Shown: positions 1 to 6,318, counted from the stretch's first letter. The stretch: 6,661 nucleotides of DNA from Deltaproteobacteria bacterium (GCA_026388755.1 JAPLJE010000343.1:1-6661), one strand, 5' to 3'. The notes: a model not told the origin generated them from the letters alone. Translations and numbers: made by a program.

Positions 1-24
1 CGGTATCGCTTAAAGGAAGTTTCC

Positions 25-582
25 ATGGAATTAGGCATTTTGCAGACAGGGATTTTGATTTTTTTTGCCAGAGTCTGTGATGTTTCGTTTGGAACCGTTC
101 GAACCATCTTAACGGTACAGGGACGATCCGTGCTGGCGTTTTTTTTCGGGCTGTTTGAAGTGCTCATCTGGATCACCATCGTCAGCACCGTTGTGTTGCA
201 CATCAAGGAATCCCCCGTTCTGGTGCTCTTTTATGGTTTTGGATATGCAACCGGAAACGTGGTGGGAATCCAGGTGGAGCGCAAGCTGGCCTTCGGGCTG
301 ATGGTTCTAAGGGTCATCACCGCCGATACCGGCCGGAAAATGGCGGATCGGCTGAGAAGCAAGGGCCTGGTCGTAACCCTTTTTTTCGGCGAAGGGATGA
401 ACGGAACCGTTACGGAGCTTTACATGGCGATCCGCCGCAAGGACCTTCCCTGGATACTGTCTCTGGTCAAGGAAGAAGACCCCGATGCATTTTATATCAC
501 CGAGCATGCCAGAGACGTCAGCAAGTCCCTTAAACCCATTTCCTCCACCTGCAATGACGGGTGGTCTTTATTGAAGAAGTGA
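25..582 (+). CDS. UPF0316 / DUF2179-type inner-membrane protein
   Basis: This 185-residue protein has three hydrophobic segments at about residues 5-25, 34-59 and 64-84, followed by a soluble C-terminal domain (about 92-180). The pattern R16/D19/R26 in the first helix, FEVLIW at 44-49 and GYATGNVVG then IQVERKLAFGL at 73-92 fits the UPF0316 family (N-terminal membrane domain plus DUF2179-like C-terminal domain, as in Bacillus YebE-type proteins). The biochemical function of the family is not established. The C-terminal domain resembles small regulatory or ligand-binding domains, so sensing is a guess. The start is supported by AAAGGAAG at 12-19, 5 bases before the ATG. The stop lies 5 bases before larC, so the two genes are almost certainly co-transcribed. 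Length is normal for the family and there is no sign of damage. Confidence 0.85.
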   Translation: MELGILQTGILIFFARVCDVSFGTVRTILTVQGRSVLAFFFGLFEVLIWITIVSTVVLHIKESPVLVLFYGFGYATGNVVGIQVERKLAFGLMVLRVITADTGRKMADRLRSKGLVVTLFFGEGMNGTVTELYMAIRRKDLPWILSLVKEEDPDAFYITEHARDVSKSLKPISSTCNDGWSLLKK

Positions 583-587
583 ACCGC

Positions 588-1802
588 ATGAAAATCGCAT
601 ATTTTGACTGTTTTGCCGGCGCCAGCGGCGACATGATTCTGGGGGCACTGGTGGATGCCGGACTCGATCCGGATCTGCTGAACCGCGAACTGGCAAAGCT
701 TCATCTGGAACACTTCGCCCTGAGCTTCAAGCCGGCAGTCAAAAGAGGCCTCGGCGGCTGCCAGGCTGTTGTCGACATCAGCACCCACATGCGTCACCCA
801 CACAGGTGTCTTCAGGATATCTGCAGCCTGATTGAGGCCAGTGAACTTTCACAGGACATCCAACAAAAAAGCATGGCGATATTCACCCGGCTGGCCGGAG
901 CAGAAGCCAGGGTTCACCGGACTGCGGTTGAAACGGTCCATTTTCATGAAGTCGGGGCGATGGATGCCATCATTGATGTGGTGGGAGCGGTTTCAGGGCT
1001 GTCACTTCTGGGGATTGAAGCCGTATATTGTTCTGCCCTTCATCTGGGTTCGGGAACCGTTACCTGCGCACATGGCATTTTGCCGGTACCTGCGCCGGCC
1101 ACGCTTGAGCTCGTCAAAGGGATCCCTGTCTATGCCACGGGAATTCAAGGAGAGCTGCTGACCCCGACTGGAGCCGCAATCCTGTCCACTCTGGCCAAAG
1201 GATTCGGCCCCCTGCCAGCGCTAACGGTTGATAAATCCGGGTACGGCGCCGGCATGGCGAATCCGGAAATCCCCAATCTGCTGCGGGTTGTCATCGGCGA
1301 TACAGATTCGGAGCCTCAGGACTGCGATAGGGATCAAGTCGCAGTCCTGGAAACCGCCATTGATGACATGAACCCGCAGATTTACGATCATGTGATGCAG
1401 CAAGCCTTGGGCCTGGGAGCCCTGGATATCTTTCTTAAACCCATCCAGATGAAAAAAAACCGGCCCGGCGTCCTGTTAACCCTGATGTGCACACCCGATG
1501 ATCTTCACCGGTTTTCCCGGTTTCTACTGAAAGAAACCACTTCCATTGGACTGCGATGGCGTTTTGAAAACCGGATCAAAGCCAGAAGGGAAATCCGGGA
1601 AATATCGACTTCCCTTGGAACTGTACGGGTCAAGACAGCACGTATTCAGGATGATATCATCCATCAATCGCCGGAATTCGAGGACTGTAAAGAAATTGCT
1701 TTAACGCGGGATATTCCTTTAAAAACGGTCATCGCCAGGGTTTGCCGAGAAATTTCCCCAAGCGATGAAATTGATTCCAGCAGGCTGCGGCGACATACAT
1801 GA
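588..1802 (+). CDS. larC: LarC, nickel-insertion protein for the nickel-pincer nucleotide cofactor
   Basis: LarC is the CTP-dependent cyclometallase that puts nickel into pyridinium-3,5-bisthiocarboxylic acid mononucleotide, the cofactor of lactate racemase (LarA) and related enzymes. Visible family landmarks in the 404 residues are FDCFAGASGDM (6-16), the His-rich RHPHRCLQDI (69-78), VHFHEVGAMDAIIDVVG (117-133), GELLTPTGAAIL (188-199), ETAIDDMNPQIYDHV (255-269), KKNRPGVLLTLMC (289-301) and ETTSIGLRW (316-324). The N-terminal and C-terminal (LarC2-type) halves are in one frame, unlike Lactobacillus plantarum, where a programmed frameshift joins them. I chose the ATG at 588 because the protein then begins MKIAYFDC, as in homologues; an in-frame GTG at 561 would lie inside the upstream gene. 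The ribosome-binding site is weak (GAAGAAG), consistent with translational coupling to the preceding gene. No larA, larB or larE is visible here, so the user of the cofactor is unknown. Confidence 0.93.
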   Translation: MKIAYFDCFAGASGDMILGALVDAGLDPDLLNRELAKLHLEHFALSFKPAVKRGLGGCQAVVDISTHMRHPHRCLQDICSLIEASELSQDIQQKSMAIFTRLAGAEARVHRTAVETVHFHEVGAMDAIIDVVGAVSGLSLLGIEAVYCSALHLGSGTVTCAHGILPVPAPATLELVKGIPVYATGIQGELLTPTGAAILSTLAKGFGPLPALTVDKSGYGAGMANPEIPNLLRVVIGDTDSEPQDCDRDQVAVLETAIDDMNPQIYDHVMQQALGLGALDIFLKPIQMKKNRPGVLLTLMCTPDDLHRFSRFLLKETTSIGLRWRFENRIKARREIREISTSLGTVRVKTARIQDDIIHQSPEFEDCKEIALTRDIPLKTVIARVCREISPSDEIDSSRLRRHT

Positions 1803-1978
1803 AACAATTCTATTTTAAGCCCGCCTTTCCGCCATCGGTCTGATATGGAACAGCATGATGAGCTATTTGCCTATGACGACGACACCGGAGAATTGTATCT
1901 GGAATAAGGGGATCGGATACAACTTGTCCGGCTTGCGGCAAACAATTGACAAATACCGTCCAAAACTCCTTGAACTAG
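1799..1978 (+). pseudogene. Small zinc-ribbon-like protein, broken by two compensating frameshifts (or sequencing errors)
   Basis: The ATG at 1799 overlaps the larC stop and reads MKQFYFKPAFPPSV before a TGA at 1841-1843. Skipping one base there (T1841) opens another frame reading DELFAYDDDTGELYLE, which ends with TAA at 1905-1907. The original frame then reads GSDTTCPACGKQL and stops with TAG at 1976-1978. Start and final stop share a frame, and the whole interval is exactly 60 codons including the stop. One extra base near 1841 and one missing base near 1900-1915 would therefore restore a 59-residue protein with an aromatic/proline head, an acidic middle and a CPACG zinc knuckle. There is only one CxxC, so if metal is bound it may need a partner or a lost second knuckle. 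The ATGA overlap suggests translational coupling to larC. I do not recognise a named family; the reconstruction is inference from frame-specific composition. Confidence 0.45.
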
Positions 1979-1998
1979 TTGATCATCTTTGTTATAAG
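1970..1998 (+). promoter_or_regulatory. Candidate sigma70-type promoter for argC
   Basis: TTGAAC at 1970-1975 and TATAAG at 1993-1998 are separated by 17 bases, with a -10 box matching consensus at 5 of 6 positions. Transcription would begin around 2005, leaving a leader of about 30 bases before argC. The -35 box overlaps the last codons of the broken zinc-ribbon ORF. I see no obvious ARG-box-like operator. Confidence 0.35.
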
Positions 1999-2022
1999 TA
2001 AAGGTTGTATGAAAGAAGTCAG

Positions 2023-2028
2023 AAGGAG
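2023..2028 (+). promoter_or_regulatory. Ribosome-binding site that fixes the argC start
   Basis: AAGGAG lies 6 bases before the ATG at 2035. This favours 2035 over the in-frame TTG at 2005, which would add ten residues ahead of the nucleotide-binding glycine motif that homologues place at the extreme N-terminus. Confidence 0.75.
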
Positions 2029-2034
2029 AAATAT

Positions 2035-3072
2035 ATGATCCGCGTGGGTATCGTTGGGGCAACCGGGTATGCGGGCGCTGAACTGGTCCGGCTGCTGGCC
2101 GGTCATCCGGCCGTCGAATTAACGCTGTTAACTTCCCGTCAGTATGCGGGCAAGAGATTTGACGCGGTTTTTCCGTCCATGGCCGGTGTTGTGGATCTGG
2201 TATGCCGGGACTATTCACTCGATGTGGCCTGCGGCCAGACCGACATAATTTTCATGGCGCTGCCGCATCAGCTTCCCATGTCATTCATTCCGCCGCTTCT
2301 GGACAACGGCAAACGGGTGATCGACCTTTCGGCGGATTTCCGGTTTCGCAATGTCGCCGTTTATGAGCAGTACTATCAGCCGCACCAGGCCAAGCATCTC
2401 ATTGACGAATCGGTTTACGGCCTGAGCGAAATTTATGGGGAGCGGATCAAAAACGCCCGTCTCATCGGAAATCCGGGCTGCTACCCCACCAGCGTTCTGC
2501 TGCCCCTGATTCCATTGCTGAAAAACGGACTTATCACGCCAAACGCGATTATCGCTGATTCCAAATCCGGCGTCAGCGGCGCGGGCCGTTCCCTTTCCCT
2601 GACCGCTCACTACTGTGAAGTCCAGGAGTCTTTTAAAGCCTATAAAGTCGGTCAGCACCGTCACAACCCTGAAATGGACGAGGTTTTGAGCATCGAAGCG
2701 CAAACACCGATCACGATCACCTTTGTTCCCCACCTGGTTCCCTTGAGCCGGGGGATGCTGACCACCCTTTATGCCACGCCGGAAAAATCCGTCAATTCCG
2801 ATGACATCCGCAACTGCCTGGCATCCTTTTATGCCAGACGCCATTTTGTCAGATTATGTCCGGATAATAAGCCGCCAGACACCCGGAATGTCCGCGGCAC
2901 CAATTTTTGTGATATCGGATTTAAGCTGGATGTTCCCCGAAACCGCCTGATCCTGATTTCCGCGATCGACAATCTGGTGAAGGGCGCAGCCGGGCAGGCC
3001 GTTCAAAACATGAATCTCATGCTGGGGTTGGATGAAACAACAGGGCTCCGGCAGATTCCTTATCCGGTTTAA
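2035..3072 (+). CDS. argC: N-acetyl-gamma-glutamyl-phosphate reductase
   Basis: ArgC performs the NADPH-dependent reduction of N-acetylglutamyl 5-phosphate to N-acetylglutamate 5-semialdehyde, the third step of arginine synthesis, in the cytoplasm. The 345-residue protein begins with the dinucleotide-binding motif GIVGATGYAG (5-14). It then has DLSADFR (97-103), VYGLSE (127-132), the active-site segment GNPGCYPT with catalytic Cys149, DSKSGVSGAGR (175-185), and GQHRHNPEM (206-214), which contains the conserved active-site histidine region. The C-terminus keeps the KGAAGQAVQNMNLMLG segment typical of ArgC. Length matches the common type 1 enzyme of about 345 residues, and no key residue is missing. 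No other arg gene is adjacent in the window. It is followed after 91 bases by folD on the same strand, so co-transcription is possible, although the gap is long enough for a separate promoter. Confidence 0.97.
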   Translation: MIRVGIVGATGYAGAELVRLLAGHPAVELTLLTSRQYAGKRFDAVFPSMAGVVDLVCRDYSLDVACGQTDIIFMALPHQLPMSFIPPLLDNGKRVIDLSADFRFRNVAVYEQYYQPHQAKHLIDESVYGLSEIYGERIKNARLIGNPGCYPTSVLLPLIPLLKNGLITPNAIIADSKSGVSGAGRSLSLTAHYCEVQESFKAYKVGQHRHNPEMDEVLSIEAQTPITITFVPHLVPLSRGMLTTLYATPEKSVNSDDIRNCLASFYARRHFVRLCPDNKPPDTRNVRGTNFCDIGFKLDVPRNRLILISAIDNLVKGAAGQAVQNMNLMLGLDETTGLRQIPYPV

Positions 3073-3163
3073 TTTCCGGAAAAAGTTGGCAAGGTTGAGT
3101 AGAATCAGGTTGATGAGATAGATACAGGAAACACCCACATTTACCCAAAAAAGGAGATCCAAC

Positions 3164-4072
3164 ATGACAGCAAAGTTAATCCTGGGCACTGAAATCCGCG
3201 AGCAAATCCTGGAAGAAATTACGGCCGAAGTCAAGGCAATCAAGGAAAAATATGGCGTGGTACCTGGACTGGTGACCATCCTGATCGGCGCAAATCCGGC
3301 TTCAATGTCTTACGTCACCTTGAAGATTCAAACCGCGCACCGGGTCGGTTTTAATGAGGTTCAGGATTCCCAGCCGGTGGATATTTCAGAGGCGGACCTT
3401 CTGGCGCTCATTGACAAGTACAACAAGGACGATTCTATCAATGGAATCCTGGTCCAATTGCCGCTTCCCAAGCACATCAATGAAAAGAAAGTACTGAACG
3501 CCATTGATCCGGACAAAGATGTCGACGGGTTCCATCCAGTGAATGTGGGACGCCTCATGATCGGCGGCTCTGAAGTCAAATTTCCGCCCTGCACCCCGGC
3601 TGGAATCCAGGAGATGATCGTTCGGGCCGGCGTGGAAACCAAGGGCGCTGAAGTCGTGGTGGTCGGCCGTTCCAACATCGTCGGCAAACCCATTGCCAAC
3701 ATGATGCTTCAAAAAGGCCCCGGCGCCAATTCAACGGTTACGATTGTTCATACCGGAACCAAGAATATGGACGTCCACTGCAAACGGGCGGACATTCTGA
3801 TCGTGGCAGCCGGCGTTCCAGGCCTGGTCAAACCTGAATGGATCAAACCCGGCGCCTGCGTGATCGATGTGGGTGTCAACCGGGTCGGCGAGAAAGTCAG
3901 TGAAAAGACCGGCAAAAAAATCGCCATTCTCAAGGGTGATGTGGATTTTGATGCGGCCAAGGAAATCGCGGGTTCCATCACGCCCGTGCCCGGCGGCGTC
4001 GGTCCCATGACCATCACCATGCTGATGAAAAACACCCTCAAATCCCTGAAATTCAAACTGGGAATCGCATAA
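3164..4072 (+). CDS. folD: Bifunctional methylenetetrahydrofolate dehydrogenase / methenyltetrahydrofolate cyclohydrolase
   Basis: FolD interconverts 5,10-methylene-, 5,10-methenyl- and 10-formyl-tetrahydrofolate, supplying one-carbon units for purines and, in anaerobes with a Wood-Ljungdahl route, serving the methyl branch. In the 302 residues I see the catalytic pair Tyr50 and Lys54 in SYVTLK, the folate-site segment VQLPLP (97-102) with Gln98, the KDVDGFHPVN loop with Asp121, PPCTP (141-145), the nucleotide-binding VVVGRSNIVGKP (165-176), VIDVGVNR (233-240) and the C-terminal signature PVPGGVGPMT (274-283). The somewhat long form includes a KGPGANSTVTIVHTGT stretch (184-199) in place of the shorter loop of E. 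coli FolD; I associate this with deltaproteobacterial versions. The start is fixed by AAGGAG at 3151-3156, 7 bases before ATG. A strong intrinsic terminator lies 122 bases downstream of the stop. Confidence 0.97.
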   Translation: MTAKLILGTEIREQILEEITAEVKAIKEKYGVVPGLVTILIGANPASMSYVTLKIQTAHRVGFNEVQDSQPVDISEADLLALIDKYNKDDSINGILVQLPLPKHINEKKVLNAIDPDKDVDGFHPVNVGRLMIGGSEVKFPPCTPAGIQEMIVRAGVETKGAEVVVVGRSNIVGKPIANMMLQKGPGANSTVTIVHTGTKNMDVHCKRADILIVAAGVPGLVKPEWIKPGACVIDVGVNRVGEKVSEKTGKKIAILKGDVDFDAAKEIAGSITPVPGGVGPMTITMLMKNTLKSLKFKLGIA

Positions 4073-4100
4073 TCCTGAAAAACAGTTTTTTTGATCCCTG

Positions 4101-4133
4101 GATGGCCCGTTGTATCAAACCCTTCGGGCCATC
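4101..4133 (+). terminator. GC-rich hairpin after folD, possible weak terminator
   Basis: GATGGCCCG (4101-4109) pairs perfectly with CGGGCCATC (4125-4133) across a 15-base loop. The stem starts 28 bases after the folD stop. The bases after it (TTCAATTG) are not a proper T-run, so it may act as an RNA 3'-end stabiliser or a weak terminator rather than a full stop. Confidence 0.4.
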
Positions 4134-4194
4134 TTCAATTGTATGGCTATGGAGTCAGCCGAAACCGTCTGAGATGTGTTATCTTGGAATGATG

Positions 4195-4238
4195 ACTTCT
4201 ATTCGAGGGATAATCCTTGAATAGAAGTTTTTTGTTTT
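4195..4238 (+). terminator. Strong Rho-independent terminator
   Basis: ACTTCTATTC (4195-4204) pairs perfectly with GAATAGAAGT (4219-4228). Inside this, GAGGG (4205-4209) pairs with TCCTT-side bases 4214-4218, including two G-T wobbles, to give about 15 pairs around an ATAA loop (4210-4213). The T-tract TTTTTT-G-TTTT covers 4228-4238. The upstream flank is not A-rich, so it should work on the plus strand only. It would end folD transcripts, or any short RNA begun after folD, and it does not serve the convergent minus-strand gene. Confidence 0.85.
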
Positions 4239-4253
4239 AGGGAGCTGCGTTTT

Positions 4254-4286
4254 ATGGACAATAACCTATGCGAGCTTCAGCAGTAG
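4254..4286 (+). other. Ten-codon ORF with a good ribosome-binding site just after the terminator
   Basis: AGGGAG at 4239-4244 lies 9 bases before an ATG that opens a 10-residue frame, MDNNLCELQQ, ending in TAG at 4284-4286. The continued frame runs 17 more codons to a TAA at about 4338. A terminator hairpin followed closely by a good ribosome-binding site and ATG is the arrangement of an attenuated leader plus gene, but no gene body follows. It may be the orphaned 5' end of a lost gene, or chance. Confidence 0.2.
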
Positions 4287-4303
4287 GCCAAAGGCCGAGA
4301 AAT

Positions 4304-5032
4304 TCAATCCGTGCCTTCCAGTGGATGGGTTTCAAAATAAATAAGCGCAAATGGATCTATGGCTTTCCGTATTGCCTGGGTGAACCGGACAAATACTTCA
4401 GTCGGATATCTCCTTCCTTCCGGAGTGAGGTCTCTAAACATCTGCGTGCGCAGACCTCGGCTGATCTCAATCTGGACTCCCATGCCGCGCCCGCACAGGT
4501 TGCAGATGTTGGAATAATCGATCCCGCCAAAGCGCGATTCCGAACATTCCGTTGTCTGAAAACCGTATTTCTGAAGCTCCTGCAGAATCTGTTGTTTTAA
4601 TTCAACATCCAGTCCACCCAAAAAAATCATCGGTTCCATGCCCGTACAGCCATGAATTGAAATGATGATTTCGGAAACACAAACGATTTCCATGGCGATC
4701 GGTTCGTCGAAACGGGCGCTGGTGATGTGCAGAGACTGGTTGCCCCGGCTTTTGATTCCTTCAAAAGCGTAAAAGGAGTGTTCCTGGCCGGCGATGGCGT
4801 CGGAGATTCGCATTGTTCCAGGTTCGATCTCACCGCCGTGGATGCCCAAAATAGCGATGCCGGAGCATCCAATACGATAATGGATGCGGTAGTCGGCATT
4901 CTGTCGTTCGCTCCGTTTAAGATTCTCAAAGTTCGTATATTGGTCCAACTGGCCCTCATGACAATTTGAGCAGTAGGAGTCATCAGCCCGAAAAAAGGTA
5001 TTTGTATAAGGGACTCCATTCATCAAAAACAT
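4304..5032 (-). CDS. Poly-gamma-glutamate hydrolase / YjqB-family zinc peptidase
   Basis: The 242-residue protein fits the family of the Bacillus phage poly-gamma-glutamate hydrolase PghP and Bacillus YjqB (PF05908), which has a zinc carboxypeptidase-like fold. Matching segments in order are GIHGGEIEPGT (63-73) with likely metal ligands His65 and Glu70, FYAFEG (87-92), GNQSLHITSARFDEP (97-111), SIHG with likely ligand His127, FLGGLD (137-142) and GVQIEIS (185-191) with the probable catalytic Glu189. Substrate is not proven: it could cleave gamma-glutamyl polymers or a related gamma-linked peptide. There is no signal peptide or membrane segment. Unusually it has eight cysteines, including CSNCH (21-25) and CNLC (177-180). 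The start is uncertain: an in-frame TGA lies about eight codons upstream of the ATG at 5032, and neither that ATG nor the one at 5023 has a visible ribosome-binding site. It stands alone, convergent to folD, which suggests an acquired accessory gene. Confidence 0.82.
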   Translation of the reverse strand: MFLMNGVPYTNTFFRADDSYCSNCHEGQLDQYTNFENLKRSERQNADYRIHYRIGCSGIAILGIHGGEIEPGTMRISDAIAGQEHSFYAFEGIKSRGNQSLHITSARFDEPIAMEIVCVSEIIISIHGCTGMEPMIFLGGLDVELKQQILQELQKYGFQTTECSESRFGGIDYSNICNLCGRGMGVQIEISRGLRTQMFRDLTPEGRRYPTEVFVRFTQAIRKAIDPFALIYFETHPLEGTD

Positions 5033-5174
5033 TAAAGATAAATTTGAAATAAATCAAGGTATAAAAAGACTGGACAATCCACCCGGATCATGTAGATATT
5101 GGTAATTCAGAAAACACGGATTTCCGACCCTGGAAGCACGATCGATGTGCATGGAGAAAGGAAGGCGACAGAAA

Positions 5175-5291
5175 ATGAATAAGGAAATAGAATTCTTCGG
5201 TTTCGGCAAAAACGTCACCGTCGCAGGGCTGGTCAGCTTCTTCATGGATGTCAGTTCCGAAAGGAATCCCTATGACACGCCTTTCTTTTAA
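5175..5291 (+). pseudogene. N-terminal remnant of a major facilitator superfamily transporter
   Basis: A 38-codon ORF begins MNKEIEFFGFGKN and continues VAGLVSFFMDVSSE before switching to unrelated RNPYDTPFF and a TAA at 5289-5291. The segment GLVSFFMDVSSE is very like the first helix of MFS transporters whose N-terminus reads G-L-V-S-F-x-x-D-x-S-S-E-M-I-Y-P. The match stops exactly after SSE (codon ending at 5262), where the ribosome-binding site and start of the galT-like gene begin. AGGAAGG at 5159-5165 is a good ribosome-binding site 9 bases before the ATG, as for a once-functional gene. The rest of the roughly 400-residue transporter is absent in every frame here. The best reading is a deletion or recombination that fused the transporter start to the next gene; a mis-assembly would look the same. 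A genuine 38-residue membrane peptide is less likely. Confidence 0.6.
5261..5265 (+). promoter_or_regulatory. Ribosome-binding site that fixes the galT-like start
   Basis: AAGGA within GAAAGGAA lies 6 bases before the ATG at 5272. This favours 5272 over the in-frame ATG at 5248, which lies inside the transporter remnant and has no such site. Confidence 0.65.
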
Positions 5292-6318
5292 CAAAGAGAC
5301 CGTCTCGGCCAGGCTGATCCTGCCATCCGGTGAAGAAGCTGAAAAAATCATCGAAGTCCGCACCCATCCCATCACCGGCCGCACAAGCCGGATTGCGTTA
5401 AGCCGAACGGGTCAGAGCGAACCCGGGACCGACGTGTTCCCCGATCCCCCGCCGGATGCCCTGAATACGGCGCAGTGTCCGTTTTGTTCCCCACGGGTTG
5501 AATCCATGACGCCGCGGCTTTTTCACGGCCTGTCGCGGGCCGGACGACTGATTCAGGGCGAGTCGGTGTTATTCCCGAACCTGTTTCCCTATGGTAGTTA
5601 TTCTGCCGTCAGCCTCTTTGACAACCAACATTTTGTGGAGATCGGAACCGCTTCGGCATCATCCTATACCGATTGCCTGATCAACTGCCGGAATTATCTG
5701 AGACAGGTTCTGACAACCGACCCGAACGCCGTGTATATGGCCATTACCCAGAATCATCTGCCATCGGCCGGCGGGTCTTTGATTCATCCACATCTTCAGA
5801 TCAATGCGGATCATGTTGCGGCCAATCATCACCGGTTTCTGAAGGACAGGACGGATACCTGGTTTCAGAACACCGGCAGGCTGTTGCTATCCGATTATCT
5901 GAACCATGAAAGAGAAGATGCAAACCGGTATATCGGAAAGACCGGGGACTGGGAATGGATGGCGGCCTTTGCGCCGGAAGGTTTTTATGAAATCTGGGGA
6001 ATTCTTCCAGGGGTCATCTCATTAAGAACACCGGAAGCCTCCGTATGGAAGGACCTGGCCAGCGGCATTGTGAATGCACAGAAGTTCTACCGGAGCCTTT
6101 GTCGAAACGGATATAATCTGGGAATCCTTTCGATTGAAACGCCTTTAAGCCGCGTGGAACTCCGGGTCGTTCTGATTGTCCGCTCGAATTACGCGCCCTG
6201 GGTCCGAAACGATCATACGGGTTTTGAACTTATGCTGGGAGACATGGCAACCTTTACACTTCCGGAAACAACCGCCCGGCAGGCGCGCCGATTTTGGAAA
6301 TCAGAACATTCAGAGTGA
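5272..6318 (+). CDS. GalT-like nucleotidyltransferase of the HIT superfamily
   Basis: The 348-residue protein resembles galactose-1-phosphate uridylyltransferase. It has a CPFC metal-type knuckle (69-72), FPNLFPYGSYSAV (101-113), and the active-site stretch NHLPSAGGSLIHPHLQ (161-176). In E. coli GalT the equivalent site is HPHGQ, where the second His becomes uridylylated; here it would be His174, with His172 as a zinc ligand candidate and Gln176 retained. The Gly-to-Leu change inside the motif and the divergent rest of the protein mean it may act on another sugar phosphate or nucleotide, so I give no gene symbol. Length is within the family range (about 330-350). No galK, galE or sugar-transport gene is adjacent. 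The start at 5272 overlaps the tail of the MFS remnant in another frame, so its original upstream context has probably been lost. Cytoplasmic; no signal peptide. Confidence 0.75.
   Translation: MTRLSFNKETVSARLILPSGEEAEKIIEVRTHPITGRTSRIALSRTGQSEPGTDVFPDPPPDALNTAQCPFCSPRVESMTPRLFHGLSRAGRLIQGESVLFPNLFPYGSYSAVSLFDNQHFVEIGTASASSYTDCLINCRNYLRQVLTTDPNAVYMAITQNHLPSAGGSLIHPHLQINADHVAANHHRFLKDRTDTWFQNTGRLLLSDYLNHEREDANRYIGKTGDWEWMAAFAPEGFYEIWGILPGVISLRTPEASVWKDLASGIVNAQKFYRSLCRNGYNLGILSIETPLSRVELRVVLIVRSNYAPWVRNDHTGFELMLGDMATFTLPETTARQARRFWKSEHSE

Noticed and set aside
561..587. Upstream GTG start for larC
   Set aside because: It would lie inside the preceding gene and add nine residues before the conserved MKIAYFDC start.
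1838..1846. GTC-TGA-T at the first frame break of the zinc-ribbon ORF, resembling the +1 programmed frameshift of the RF2 gene
   Set aside because: The RF2 site needs a slippery CTT before TGA and a close upstream Shine-Dalgarno-like stimulator. Neither is present, and a second shift would still be required to reach the CPACG segment.
2281..2844. Long minus-strand open frame opposite argC
   Set aside because: It is a shadow of argC: it has no family resemblance or ribosome-binding site, and argC itself is complete with all motifs.
3073..3082. TTTCCGGAAA palindrome just after argC
   Set aside because: A 10-base palindrome with no T-tract or second half-site; too short to call a terminator or operator.
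4254..4338. TAG at 4284 read through as pyrrolysine to give a 27-residue product
   Set aside because: No pyrrolysine genes or Pyl-type methyltransferase features are visible, and the extended product is short and unremarkable.
4958..4972. CSNCH heme c-type motif in the pghP-like protein
   Set aside because: There is no signal peptide for export, and cytochrome c maturation needs periplasmic location. A metal or disulfide role is more likely, or chance.
5044..5065. TTGAAA and TATAAA boxes as a promoter for the MFS remnant and galT-like gene
   Set aside because: The spacer is only 10 bases, too short for a sigma70 promoter. A TGGACA-18-GATATT pair at 5071-5100 is possible but too weak to list.
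5136..5150. GCAC-GATCGAT-GTGC inverted repeat upstream of the MFS remnant
   Set aside because: A 4-bp stem is easily found by chance, and there is no supporting promoter element.
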